Below are positions 30,936-41,190 of a DNA stretch of 41,324 bases, one piece after another. The DNA is from Penium margaritaceum (Eukaryota > Streptophyta > Zygnematophyceae > Desmidiales > Peniaceae): NCBI GenBank assembly GCA_023375785.1, contig SZWC01001519.1, forward strand, positions 5,097 through 46,420. Reading direction: 5' to 3'. A program made the translations under genes and the position numbers. Within the stretch, counting starts at the first letter, position 1; each line of letters begins with the position of its first letter. The notes beneath the pieces were generated by a model that was not told the origin of the DNA, did not search any database, and saw nothing but the letters and a program-made list of their open reading frames with translations.

Positions 30936-31849
30936 TACTAGTTGACGTTTCCCTGTTGCTTCTTCTTGCAGTCCTTCTTGTGGTGCCCAGGCTTCCCGCA
31001 GATCTAACAGTTTCCAGCACGCGGCTTGCTCTGCTGCTGGTCTCCTTGAAATGTGTCTATCTCCTCAGGGTCAGCTTGTTTGTGCTGTACTCAATGCTGA
31101 AAACTCCCTTGCTTCTCACGAAAATCCCCTTGATGGTAGCATAGCGTGTCAACGCGCTCAGTAGTGGCCACAATCGCCTGGAACTCTGTGATTCCACTTA
31201 GTGCGGTCGTGTGCTAAATTTCTGCCTTCAAGCCATCGTGGTGTTTTTCTGCCATCTCCTGCTCGCTCATGTCGTCGATCTCCGAGCACAACGCCAAGAA
31301 ATGGTGTGTCTACTCCTGCACCAAGCCAATCCGCTTCAGCTGCTTCACCTTGTTGCGTGCGACCATGGAGGCATTTACGAGATCAAACCAATCTCTTATG
31401 GCTTGCTCATACTGCTCCCACGTTGTTGGCATGCAAGCTTCAACTTGCCTCGCGCGTGGCTGCCACAACACGGCATGTTGCTCACCCGTGTTCCCACCTC
31501 CACCTCGAGTGGCCAGCATATTCAGCTGCCTCCACCACTCCAATGCTGCTCCGTGTAGCAGTGTCACCGCAAATGACACAAGCACAACATCGTCCTCTGG
31601 AGGGTGACTCAGAGCCCCAAAGTAGTTGTTTATCGCAAACAACCAAGTCCGTATGCTTGCATCCTTGACTGAGGGATTGAACGCTTTCGGAGCCTTTGGC
31701 TTTGGTCTCGGCGGACTCCTTGACTGGGCCGCCCGAACCTGTCCACCGTCAGTCTCGTCCCACAGGTTAGCCATCTGCCGATTGAGCCAATCGTTCTCAA
31801 GGTTGAGGGCTCCCAGGTGCTTTATGATCTGCTGTAGGGCTTGCTCCAT
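30936..31849 (-). pseudogene. gag: Gag of element B
   Basis: The 179-codon frame 31310-31849 begins with a short coiled-coil-like helix (Met-Glu-Gln-Ala-Leu-Gln-Gln-Ile-Ile). It continues into a retrotransposon-gag capsid motif (Trp-Leu-Phe-Ala-Ile-Asn-Asn-Tyr-Phe; Ala-Leu-Glu-Trp-Trp-Arg; Trp-Glu-Gln-Tyr). After a TAG the region continues to a CCHC zinc knuckle near 31016-30970 (Cys-stop-Ile-Cys-Gly-Lys-Pro-Gly-His-His-Lys-Lys-Asp-Cys), which has an in-frame stop between its first two cysteines. Confidence 0.8.
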
Positions 31850-32184
31850 GGCTCTTGATGCTTTTTAGTCGCTAGAGATCCTTCAAAATAATTGGCAGCA
31901 TTTCGACAGCAATAGAAAAAATCCTGCAGCAATTTGGTAGTCTGGGATGAGAATCTGATGTCTTCGAAGTGTGTAGGAGTCACCCGTTGTCTCCCGTGCA
32001 CGCACGGTAGGTCGTGTAGATACTTTGGAAATACAGAAAAAATCTCTAGAGGTTGGCTCGTGCGTTGGCTTCGAAGTCTGGTCATGCAATCTCCTTCTCG
32101 ATCAGCCTCGACGTTGTCCGGCATACTGCGTACCTTCGCTCCTTGAAGTTTGTAGAGCTCCAGCGGCGCTTCTGCCCAATGCGT

Positions 32185-32203
32185 GGCTCTAGCTCCGATA
32201 CCA
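32185..32203 (-). promoter_or_regulatory. Primer binding site of element B
   Basis: On the minus strand TGGTATCGGAGCTAGAGCC starts two bases after the LTR end (CTCTTACA tc). It matches the plant initiator-Met tRNA primer site TGGTATCAGAGC at 11 of 12 positions. Confidence 0.85.
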
Positions 32204-32205
32204 GA

Positions 32206-32514
32206 TGTAAGAGTGGATGCTCTATGGAGATTAAGCTTTAGTGTTTGGAGAGCACAGTAGCAGCAGAAAGATAGACTTGGAGAAGTCTGGAAGGCAGAGC
32301 TGGAAAATCACAGGTTAATTTCAATGAACAGAGTACAAGGCATTTATACTCTTTGGCTGGCTAGCCCAGGCCTCAGCCTACTGCTTCTAGCTTGCTTCAA
32401 CAAGCTAATTGCACCTGTACTAGGTGCCCTGCTTGCACCTGAACTCGCCATGGGCGCCAGCGCAACCCTCGGGTTGCGTGTTTGGAACACGCGCTCGCTG
32501 TTGCGAGCGCGTGT
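32206..32514 (-). repeat. Truncated 5' LTR of element B
   Basis: It matches the U5-side of 26590-27360 but lacks about 240 bp in the middle and the first part of the LTR. It includes a perfect inverted repeat at 32487-32517 (ttggaacacgcgctcgc/gcgagcgcgtgttccaa). The outer side merges through about 26 unassigned bases into A3 integrase. Confidence 0.75.
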
Positions 32515-32540
32515 TCCAAAAATGCAATCCGACAACCAAC

Positions 32541-33500
32541 TCAGTGTCATCTTCGTCAGAATATCCACAACCACTAGTATAACATCGTAGCCACGGGCCG
32601 TGTCTAGAAGACTGATAATGAAGTCCATGCTTACGTACTCCCATGGAGTCCAAGGAATGGGAAACTGTTGGAGAAATTGAGCAGAATTTTTGTTACTAGC
32701 CTTGTTCAGAAGACATGGGTTGCATGTCATGCAATACTTACGGACATCGACACTCCATCCTGGCCACCAATAGTAGTTAGAGAGTTCCTCTCCGATATTG
32801 CAAGGTCACACATGACCTACGACCGGCGGGTCGTAGAACTGGGAGATAATCTTCGCTCGAAGGCTTCCTAAGTCTGGCACAACAACTTGTTCTCCAGGCC
32901 AATAGATTCCTCTAGCTTCAACCAAAGCGTACTTGTCTAGGTTTTGAGAGTTTTGAATCCAAGAATTCACACAGTATCCCATACGGATTCTGTTGACAAA
33001 ACCTTTGTAGTGGATGATTTCTTAAGGTGGTTGTCGTAGGGGTGCAGGGGACTTTGGTGTTTGCATGGTTGCTGTCACAACGGCCAAAAGAACACCCACC
33101 GACCTCGGTGGTTTCTTTAATTCTCACTAGCTGCCGGCTTTGTGGATCAGCCACATTGATGCGTCCTGGCTGATACTCCCATGCGAACGAGAACCGACTC
33201 AGGTATTTGCTCCAACGCGCTTGTTGTCTTGACAGGTTCGGTTGCGTTTGGAAAAACACCAATGGGTTATGGTCGGTCACAACCATCACACCCCTTTCGG
33301 CACCCTCAAGGTAGCAACGCCACATCTTGAAAGCGTGTACTACCACAAGGAGCTCTTGATCCCCAGTCATGTATTGTGTTTCCGCGAGGATGAGCTTCCG
33401 TCTCTCATACGCAATTGGATGCCTGTTCTGCACGAGGATAGATCTAAGTCCTACTACCGACGCATCACATCAAACCTCCCATGGTTGTGATGGATATGAG
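32541..33500 (-). pseudogene. RNase H and start of integrase of A3
   Basis: The frame 32918-33433 (171 codons) holds RNase H parts: Pro-Ile-Ala-Tyr-Glu-Arg-Arg-Lys-Leu-Ile-Leu, Gly-Asp-Gln-Glu-Leu-Leu, Thr-Asp-His-Asn-Pro-Leu, and Arg-Ile-Asn-Val-Ala-Asp-Pro. The integrase follows with Met-Thr-Cys-Asn-Pro-Cys and the first catalytic Asp in Ser-Met-Asp-Phe-Ile-Ile, up to Leu-Thr-Lys-Met. There element B starts, and the open frame runs on into B's LTR (32344-32730), a chance fusion. Confidence 0.82.
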
Positions 33501-34510
33501 AGAGTTAGGACGGGCGTTGAGGATAGAAGCTCTTTGACTTTGAGAAAGGCATTCTTGCGATCAGATGTCCACTCCCAATGCACGTTTTTTCATGTGAGCC
33601 TAGTTAGTGGTGCTACCAGGGTTGAATACCCTTGCATAAACCGTCAAAAGTAGTTTGCAAGGCTGAGGAAAGACCAAATCTGACCAACATTATCTGGGCG
33701 TGGCGAGTCCACCACGGCTTGGACCTTTTGTAGATTGACTCGGATACCTTCCTTGCCAACAATTTGTCCAAGGTATTCGAGCTCCACTTGTGCAAACTTG
33801 CACTTGCTCACTTTCATGTACAACTTATGTTCTTGAAGGATTGTGATTAATTCGCGTTGACGTTCTATGTGCTATTCCATGGATTTGGAGAAAACCAGGA
33901 TGTCGTCCCGGTAAACCAAGACAAACTGACCAAGTTGCTTAGTAAACATTTGGTTCATTTATCCTTGGAAGATTGCCGGGGCATTTATAAGCCCAAAGCA
34001 CAACATTTGGAAGTGATAGTGTCCCATGTGCGTTCAAAACGCGGTTTTGGGCACATCTTATTTCGTGATGCGGATTTGATGGTACCCTTTAGACAAATCC
34101 AAGGAAGAAAATTCCTTTGCCCCTTGGAGTCGGTCAAAGAGGTCCTCAATCCACGGTAAGGAGAATAAATTGTTAATTGTCAGCTTGTTCAACGTCTGGT
34201 AGTCCACGTACATGCATAAACCACTATCCTTACTGTGCAAAAAAAAGATCGACGCACCATACGGCGAGCTGCTTTGCTCGATCCATCCTTTTGCACGGTA
34301 CTCTTTGATTTGGCATTTGGCCTCTTGACTTTCTGTAGGACTAAGGCAGTACATGGGTCTGAACGGAGGAGGCGACTCCGGTTGCAGCGGAATCATGTGG
34401 CCTATGTGTTGTTTTGGTGGAAGCCTAGCCGGTGGGTCTTGGAATACATTCGAGAACTCTGCCAATAAAGATTTAATCTCTTGTGGCGTGTCTTCCTTCA
34501 TGTCGGCCTA
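33501..34510 (-). pseudogene. Reverse transcriptase of A3
   Basis: The frame 34058-34501 (147 codons) carries the pre-RT linker, Lys-Gly-Trp-Ile-Glu-Gln-Ser-Ser-Ser-Pro-Tyr, a Val-Asp-Tyr segment and Leu-Asp-Leu-Ser-Lys-Gly-Tyr-His-Gln-Ile. Further on the catalytic box reads Tyr-Arg-Asp-Asp (about 33918-33905): both Asp are kept and the second residue is changed. The thumb region is at 33613-33795. Stops and small indels separate these parts. Confidence 0.82.
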
Positions 34511-34738
34511 TGCTTTCTGCATATTGGTCAAGAAGTATCGACAACCTTGTCAAAGACGTCTCTTGACCTACATCGTAGACAAGCTGGCATAGACTTTGAG
34601 TCGGGTTGGCAACAAGTGCGTACTCAAAATTAGCGTAAGGCAACACTGCCCTTTTTACAGGATCAAACAATTTGTTTTAAATCACATTAGAGCCTTGTTT
34701 CAGAGAGCCAGGGATTGCTTAGCACCATTTGAAACAGG

Positions 34739-35386
34739 TCAAGAAGGTTGAGTGCCTTCAACGTGATACTCTGTGTGTACCCTTGGATACAAAATTGCTT
34801 CATTGGTACCAATCACGGATACCGTAAGGTTGTCTGCGACAACAACTGCACCATTTGATGGCTCGTACTTCAGGCCAACCTCTCGGGTAAAGCAAAGGCT
34901 GACAAAGGAGTCATCCGATCCAGTGTCAGCAAGTCCGTTAAGGGAAGCACCAGCTAGACATCCTTTAAACTGCATTGTCATGTTTCCCCCACTCTTCCGA
35001 GTGAAAAGCCTCGACAATGGAAAACTGAGTTTGTCATAAGCACGGAATCTAGATGGTGGACGCCGCAGCTTGCATAATTGACCTACTTGAGTCTACATCT
35101 TGTGGGAATGTGTAAACTCCTCTACCACCTTCCAGTCTTTAAATTTGACTGGGTCGAAATTGTCAACTGAAGGTACCGCAAACATGATTGAACTCATCGC
35201 TCTGAGGGCGTTTGTTTCAATCAATGTGTTACACAACTCTTGCATAGTGGTTGGTATCGCCACCACTAAGCATGTGCGATCATGCATTTTGTCCGGTGAT
35301 GCAAGGTTAAGTGGGCAATGACGGTCAGCAAGTGTATATTGAGGTTCAACGAGAGGGGAGAAAACAACACAGAGGATGTTAAACAA
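34739..35386 (-). pseudogene. Unassigned domain and protease of A3
   Basis: The frame 35093-35386 (97 codons) is the A3 copy of the domain seen at 6932-7330, with Thr-Thr-Met-Gln-Glu-Leu-Cys-Asn-Thr and Asn-Ala-Leu-Arg-Ala-Met-Ser-Ser-Ile. The frame 34739-35017 has the retropepsin with an intact Asp-Thr-Gly-Ser-Asp-Asp-Ser-Phe active site (about 34923-34900), followed by Glu-Val-Gly-Leu-Lys-Tyr-Glu-Pro-Ser-Asn-Gly. The protease is cut short and its C-terminal part is out of frame. Confidence 0.78.
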
Positions 35387-35479
35387 TTTGAGTTTTTGAC
35401 AAGTTCAAATATCTTAGGGAAAACATGAACCCACACTCCTGATCCAATTTTACCCCTAAATGGTCCCCACTAACATCAC

Positions 35480-37513
35480 TCAGGGGTGGGAAAAACACGC
35501 ATCACGGCCCTGCCCGTTTCCAGGGTTGGGTCAATTGCCGCGACCGCGACCCTATCCACGGCCTTGTGTGTGGTATACTGCTGCAACATCCCCACGAGTT
35601 GCTGCTGCTACGGCTAGCAACACGGCCTCTTGTCCACCAATAATAGCCTTAGAGCATTGAGCCCTAAAGTGGCCTGGCTACATGCAGTTGTGGCAGAGTC
35701 CGTCACGGAAGGCTGTGTTGCGACACTCACGCTCCGCTTGCTGCTCATCATTATCGTGGTTGCGCTAGTGGTTTGGAGTCTTGTGTCCACCACTCTTCTT
35801 GACTAGAGGATTTGCGGGTTGCTTGCCCTTGGCCCTGCCCTACTACTTGGCTGCTCTTCAAGCCCTCGCAACGTCCATGCGCATGTCGCGGCCTTGCTGT
35901 GCATGCCCGTTCTGCCGTGTGTCTTAGTAGTGCTTGGGGTTCGCCGAATACATTTCACTCATGTAGTCCCGCAACGCCCTCCAGCTCGTCCAAGCCTGGC
36001 CGGTTGCCGTTGTGGTGGTCTTGTCCTTCACCTTCTTGTTGGCAAGACCATCACACAAGTACTCCAACAGCATGCACTCCGAGTGTTTGAAGGTCTGAGT
36101 CCCATCACCCTCAGCAAAGCTTTTGTCTTCCTCCACAAGTGCAATGAACTCGCTCAAGTAGGCTTTGAGCGAGCTACTCAGTTGCCCGAAGTCCTTGACC
36201 TTATGGAAGGAACGCTCTGCCTACTCACGCTGGGTGCACTTCTTATGCATGATCGCACACAAGGCCTCCCATGGCATGGGCTGCCACTTGAGGTGCGGCT
36301 GTTGCGCACCCCACTCCTTGACCACATACTTGAAGAGCTTGTCTTCAAGCCGCATCGTGACAAGGTCACCCCACTGACTGAGTGGAGCCTTGTTGACACA
36401 TAGAACGTGCTCCATGCGATTAAGCTAGTCGGTGAGCTTCACACCCTTTCGGAAGATATCCACAGTGTGGAGGAAGGATGAGTTCATGACCGGCCCCAAA
36501 GTCATTGAGGTAGGCAAGTCTTCACTGCTACCGGCAGTGCCATCAGCAACTACGGCGCACTGCACTTGCTGATACATCCACACTTGGGTCACGCTCTGCG
36601 ATGCATTGTCGAGGTCGTTCGATTGGCAGCTTGTCTCATGAGCGGCCATGCGCTGTAGTTGGCAATCATGGTCCATGTCTGTGATGCTCTGCCCGACGTG
36701 GGCAAGCAGGTTGGCAAATGCAAAATTCAGCTATGATGTCGTCAGGGCATCGGTGATAGCCTCAAGGGCCTCGCGTTTTCCGTGCACCTTTATGCACTGC
36801 TGGGTGGTACGGTTTACGTACACGTCTCGGAGAAGTCCCACCTTCCGGAGGAGGCTGTCGTCAGCGACGACGCTCAAGTGGGCGCTCCCCTACCCCATTG
36901 CGGCCACATCGTAGGAAGGGGTTCTGCCCCCACTCCTCCGAGTGGTGTTGTACCTCCCTCGTCGGTGGTGATCTTGAGTCCGCCCGCCGCCTCACCAGTA
37001 AACTCCGCAAGCTTGTGGCGGTCATCGCGAATTGCCTTCGTGGCGACGTCGTCTGGCTCGTTCTCGCGGGAGCTTCTCGCGTGGCTTCTTTCGGTGCCTT
37101 TGCTGCTCTCAGGAGCCTTGCTGCTGTCGGCAGCTTCATGCGACGCGGGCGAGCGCCTTGCCTTTCATGAGCAATCAGCTCGAGTTCACCACACGACGAT
37201 GGCGATGATTACGATCCTTGTCACCTTCGCCATCGTCGACGCCGTGCTCTTCGTCGGGGTCACCCTTTGGGTGATCCTCCTCCAGCGCGTCGTCCGTCAC
37301 GTGGGGGCCATCCACTTGTGTGTTGACGTGCTCGTCGAGCAATTTTCCGCCCCCCACACTCTTCTCGGTGTCGCCGAGGTTCGCGGCGGTTGCCTTTGGT
37401 TTGGCAACCGTGCTTGTGGCGTCGGCTCCCAGAATTTGGAGTCCGTCGAGGGCGTGTGGCGAGACCCGCACCACCTTGCCCTTGTTGGTCTTGGACGGTC
37501 CGGCACTTGCCAT
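35480..37513 (-). pseudogene. gag: Gag of A3
   Basis: It begins with an ATG (37513-37511) in the context acgagATGGCAAGTGCC; the first 113 codons are open and acidic like A2. Later pieces are 36425-36676, the capsid-like 35924-36157 (Glu-Tyr-Leu-Cys-Asp-Gly-Leu-Ala-Asn) and a zinc knuckle near 35700-35650 (Cys-X2-Cys-X4-His-X4-Cys with all four ligands but a TAG inside). A Gly-Arg-rich tail reaches about 35480. A 281-codon frame on the opposite strand (36782-37627) is wholly open. Confidence 0.78.
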
Positions 37514-38389
37514 CTCGTCGCCCGTGCAACTAGCATGTCAAAACCATTGTGGGAATCACCCCAAAACTTTGAGGAGGAATCGCCTCCCACAATCTCCGTG
37601 CTCTCACAATCGGTGATACAATCATAGATCTAATTCCTATTTTCTTTGGCCTCCGTGGTCAGCACAAGGGCATGGATTTAGAAAATAGTCTCCCTAAGCC
37701 GTGACTCACGGCAATTGGTAGCTACGAGAATTTACACAAAAATGAGAATACAAGGAAATGACAAACAAGATGTGAGTGCCGCTCACAAAACGAGGACAAT
37801 GAATGAGAAAGGAGTTCTAACAAGTCCTAGCAACTCCTCCACTCTCTCCTCCAACTTCTTGTTCTCCCTTTGTCCTCTTGTCTTCCTTGTCTTCCTCGGC
37901 CTCCTGTTAAGTCTTCTTCGCGCGTCTTGCGTCCCTTGACGGCGTTTTCCTTAAGCCTGTTGCGTTGGACAAGCCGCCCAAAAACCTCAAGGTGTTGTCC
38001 CTCTTTTTAGGGTGTTCTCAATTCGTGAGAGCCCTTGGCCTTGGGAAGAAATACTGTCCCAGTTTTTTTGATGAAGGAGGGGGGCGGGAGCCTAAGAAAT
38101 GGAGGGTAATTGGTGGTTTTGAGGGTGAGCACTCCCCACCCCGTCCAAGAGAAATCCACCCAGCTCCCAAGAGTAAATAAGAAGCTCAAAGAAGTTGGGA
38201 GGTTGGCGTAGAGCTCTCCAAGAGCTTTCAAACGCACATTTTGGCGCTTGAAACGGATAAGTATGGACGTCGTATGCCCCTTTGGGGTTTGTGCTGCTGC
38301 TTTGGAGATTCCGGCGGCGTTTTATATAGGGCGTAGCCGCCGTTTCCGTCGAATTCTTGATCGTGGGGTCGTCTGGCTGTGAATTCCAT
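37514..38389 (-). other. Untranslated leader of A3
   Basis: It aligns with the A2 leader in most parts (see 4337-5184). The primer site is at 38371-38388 (TGGAATTCACAGCCAG) and the TATA-like box at 38321-38328. The shared segment ctcacgaattgagaacaccc is near 38008-38027. It has small indels relative to A2 but the same order. Confidence 0.72.
38321..38328 (-). promoter_or_regulatory. TATA-like box in the A3 leader
   Basis: On the minus strand tatataaa follows cggctacgccc and precedes acgccgccgg. The distance to the LTR end (38390) is 62 bp, the same as in A2. Confidence 0.5.
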
Positions 38390-39173
38390 TGTAACAAGTC
38401 GGAACCTCTAGCTCCTGCACTTAGGTGGCGTCTGAGTTCGCAGAATGGCGTCCAGAGCTCACTCGAGGGGTTTTCCCCTCCGCATCACTTTTGGGGCAAT
38501 CGTCATCAACGACCTTGTGCAGGGAGACTTGAATAATTTAAGTGTCCGGAGGCCCATTTCTGTTTTCACCTCACCCCCTCCTTCTGGATCCAAAAAAATG
38601 GGGTATTTCCTCAAACTCGTGGGTTCGCACGAGTTTTGCAACTTGTAGTTCGTCCTAAACGAACTTGAGTTACGTTTTTTACGTGTCGGCGCAAAATCGT
38701 CATGTGCAAGGCACGATCGACGGTTTTGCGCCGAATTTTCTTTTGTGCTTCCCTTGCTCCTCGTTCTCACCCTTGCTGCCCCTATCCCTTGTCCTCGCTT
38801 GCTTGCTTGCAAGGAGGGCGAGGGCACGAGGCCACGAGGCCTCGCCGTGGAGGCCCTCGTGGCCCCTTAGCCGCCGATCTGGCTGAGGCCGCGATCAGCG
38901 GCTGGCGGCTGGCCGGCTGGTGGCCGGCCAGTAAATGCCGGCCACCGGCCACACAACCGGCCGGTAGCCAGCTGGACGACGGCTAGCGAATTGCTGGCTG
39001 TCAGTTAGTCCTCGCTGAAGCGAGGGGTGGCGGCCGTCCAACCGGCCGGCAGCCAGTTGGCCAGCGGCCAGCGGACTGCTGGCTGTCGGCCAGCTCTCGC
39101 TGACGTGAGGGGTGGTGTGCAACCACCCCTCGCTTCAGCGAGGAGGGAGGGCCGAATCGGCCCTCCCGCTACA
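38390..39173 (-). repeat. 5' LTR of A3
   Basis: 784 bp. In element direction it starts TGTAGCGGGAGGG and ends in ...cgacTTGTTACA. It has the double hairpin (second at 39095-39143) and a stem near 38614-38638. It is longer than the other LTRs partly because of an internal duplication (38955-39116). Confidence 0.85.
38955..39116 (-). repeat. Tandem duplication inside the A3 5' LTR
   Basis: About 76-bp copies at 38955-39030 and 39040-39116 share aaccggccgg(t/c)agccag(c/t)tgg, gctggctgtc and tcgctga...gaggggtgg. The other LTRs have one such unit. Each copy includes one arm of the long hairpin, so an extra hairpin arm is present. Confidence 0.75.
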
Positions 39174-39178
39174 TTTGT
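39174..39178. repeat. Right target-site duplication of A3
   Basis: tttgt just outside the LTR end CCCGCTACA. It equals 25911-25915. Confidence 0.75.
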
Positions 39179-40064
39179 ACTCACTTTCCCCACGGTGGAC
39201 ATCCGGAGTATTATTTCTTAAAAGTGGCCCTCAGACGTATTGGTGGAAAATAGTGACTTGTCTGCCAAAGTGGCCCACACATTCTGTTTGTGCGAATTTT
39301 TGGTATGCTGTAGATTAGTTACGAGAAGAGTGGGTATGCAGGAGAAGTACGCGATAGTTACGCCCCTTGTACATTCTCAAAACCCTTCCAATTTTAGTGA
39401 TATTTCTTTAAAAAATAAGTGAAACTGTAATTTTACACGTGTCGTATGCGACAAGGGCACCGTTTATTTAGTATGGGTAATTTGTGTTATGAAAAATGCA
39501 CATAGATGCTTGAAAATTTATAACAACGCCGATGGTGTGAAATCACGGTTAAATTTAGATCATATCACAGTTTCAAACTCGCCCTATAATTTTTGATTGG
39601 TCGCATGCATGATAATGGGTTCATTTTGGGAATGTCAAGAAGAAAAAAGACTCAAATTGTCTCATAAAGGATTTGTGATGAAAATTTTGATATAATTAAG
39701 AATTTGGAGTAATGGTTTTTATTAAAATATGTTATAATTCTACAATATAGTGCTATAACTTGAATAACGGGTTTAACGTCCTGGGCTGTCTTGGCGATGA
39801 GACGACGTTGTTAGGTCTGAAGTTGGTCACGACAAGTGGCCCCAAACAAAAAGCTCAGACGGCGTGTTCATGTCTGAAGTTTTGGGTCTGTTTAGTTCGT
39901 ATGCGTAGCGCTTCCGCTGCAAACCGCATTTCCTGCAGCTACGTCGTAGTTTCCCCAGCCCGGAAGCACGTGGACAAAACCTTCTCCCCGAACACAGTGC
40001 CTTCTACGCACCATCTCCGTTCTCTCTAGAACGCCGTTCACGCCTTGGTGTTCGCCGCGAAAAC
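39179..40064. other. Right flank of A3, AT-rich, no gene seen
   Basis: The stretch 39400-39760 is clearly AT-rich, with no frame worth noting. GC rises from about 39780. No TE similarity is recognised. Confidence 0.5.
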
Positions 40065-40066
40065 GT

Positions 40067-40183
40067 AAGCATAAGCGCCGCACGCTTCCGTCCTCCTTTG
40101 GCCGGCGCCACCCGTTCCTGCGCTGGAGATCTGCTCTAGTCTCAGAGAACGCTATCAAGCATAAGCGCCGCACGCTTCTGTCC
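40067..40183 (+). repeat. 27-bp direct repeat pair
   Basis: aagcataagcgccgcacgctt(c)... at 40067-40093 recurs at 40157-40183 with one base changed. Confidence 0.9.
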
Positions 40184-40439
40184 CATCCCTCTCTCACTGT
40201 CGGCGTAGTGGTCCTGCAGCTCCCTCCAGTTCCCACCATTCTTTCCTCTGCCCTCGCGGAAGGAGCCGCCGCGTCTCCGTTCCCTCGTGCTCGGCAGCGC
40301 CGTTGGGCGGCATGGACGTGGACAGGCCTGGCCCACATGGCGGAGGGGGAGGAGGGGGGGCAGCAGCAGCTGGGGCAGCGTTGGCGGCGGGCGGCATGTT
40401 TCAAGTACACAGCACTCCCAGCACCGTGCTGTGCTGCCT

Positions 40440-40543
40440 GTGTGGTGCCAGCATGCACGCCAACGCCACTGGCATGTGAGTGGTGAAATGTTTCTGCTTC
40501 TCCCGTGTGGTGCCAGGATGCACGCCAACGCCACCTGCATGTG
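40440..40543 (+). repeat. 39-bp direct repeat pair
   Basis: gtgtggtgccag(c/g)atgcacgcc followed by aacgccac(t/c)(g/t)gcatgtg occurs at 40440-40478 and 40505-40543. The two copies differ at about three positions. No motif or domain is recognised in the overlapping frames. Confidence 0.9.
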
Positions 40544-40803
40544 TGCATGTGTGCGTGTGGAAAGGTATAGGGCGAATAATGAAAAGGATTCAAGCACTGT
40601 CTTTGTAGGCTTAGCTCATGAAACTACGAGGAAAGATTCCGTGTCCACTCCCCCAACCCCCGCTCACCCCCTCACCCCACCAGATGTAGTGTGTGGGGAG
40701 TGTGAAGTACAACAGGTGCGCAGGTCGCTCGTTAGATGTTTTACCGTTCACAGCGCTAAAGAACGCGCTCCTGCCGCCTGAGCTATGGCAATGTCAGCAC
40801 TGA
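40544..40803. other. Unassigned GC-rich stretch
   Basis: A 164-codon plus-strand frame (40287-40781) crosses here and a 233-codon minus-strand frame (39892-40593) overlaps its start. Both have biased, low-complexity composition (Cys, His, Arg, Pro-rich) with no recognised domain, so I do not call either a gene. Confidence 0.4.
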
Positions 40804-40804
40804 C

Positions 40805-40960
40805 CCTGTCATCGTCCGGTCATCGCCCTGCCATCGCCCTGCCATCGCCCTGCCATCGCCCTGTCATCGCCCTGTCATCGTCCTGGCATCACCCTGTCAT
40901 TGCTCTGTCATCGCCCCGTCATCACCCTGTCATCGCCCTGTCATTGCCCTGCCATTGCTG
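40805..40960 (+). repeat. 11-bp minisatellite
   Basis: About 14 units of a catcgccctgy consensus with scattered changes (tcctggcatca, gctctgtcatc). The period is 11, not a multiple of 3, so all three frames are used in turn. It gives an 11-residue repeat in the 40785-40976 frame, which is unlikely to be a real protein. Confidence 0.92.
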
Positions 40961-41190
40961 CCATGCCACTGCCTGACTATTGCATCTGCTGCCTTCCATG
41001 TCACTATCCGATTCAGTACCGTGGCTGCTGGTGTGGCCGCCATTATCGTACCGTGGCCGCTACTGCACGCCGAGTGTCGCTTCCTTGACCTGCTGCTACT
41101 GCTGTAATCACCGTGACTTTAGTTGCTGTCATTCTCATCCTCTTCATTGCCTTCATCACCACTGCAATCGTTGCTGCAATCATCGCTGTT

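Larger units (their letters stand above)
26590..32541 (-). mobile_element. Chromovirus B nested in A3
   Basis: A second Ty3/gypsy family, also with a chromodomain, on the minus strand. In its direction it has a truncated 5' LTR (about 32514-32206), primer site, gag, protease, RT, RNase H, integrase-chromodomain, and full 3' LTR (27360-26590). Ends are TGTAACGAGG and CTCTYACA. On the right it joins the integrase of A3, and on the left it lies 2 bp from the A3 3' LTR. No target duplication remains because DNA at the junctions was deleted. All genes carry stops. The exact right junction is uncertain (32514-32541). Confidence 0.85.
25916..39173 (-). mobile_element. Family-A Ty3/gypsy chromovirus A3, interrupted by element B
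   Basis: Minus-strand relative of A2. In its own direction the order is 5' LTR (39173-38390), primer site, leader, gag, unassigned domain, protease, RT, RNase H and start of integrase (to about 32542), then element B, then the 3' LTR (26587-25916). Perfect 5-bp duplications TTTGT at both outer ends support one insertion. The integrase C-terminus, chromodomain and polypurine tract (about 1.2 kb in A2) are deleted at the left side of B. The coding is broken by stops and frameshifts but keeps some active-site residues lost in A2. Confidence 0.85.

Noticed and set aside
32344..32730. 128-codon frame joining integrase and other sequence as a novel fusion protein
   Set aside because: The second half is the LTR of element B read through by chance across the insertion junction.
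39892..40593. 233-codon minus-strand frame as a gene
   Set aside because: Composition is strongly biased (His, Cys, Arg, Pro), it overlaps direct repeats and competing frames on the other strand, and no domain is recognised.
40805..40960. CRISPR-like array
   Set aside because: The repeats are 11 bp, contiguous and without spacers, in a eukaryotic context.
40785..40976. 63-codon repeat protein
   Set aside because: It is only the translation of an 11-bp minisatellite.
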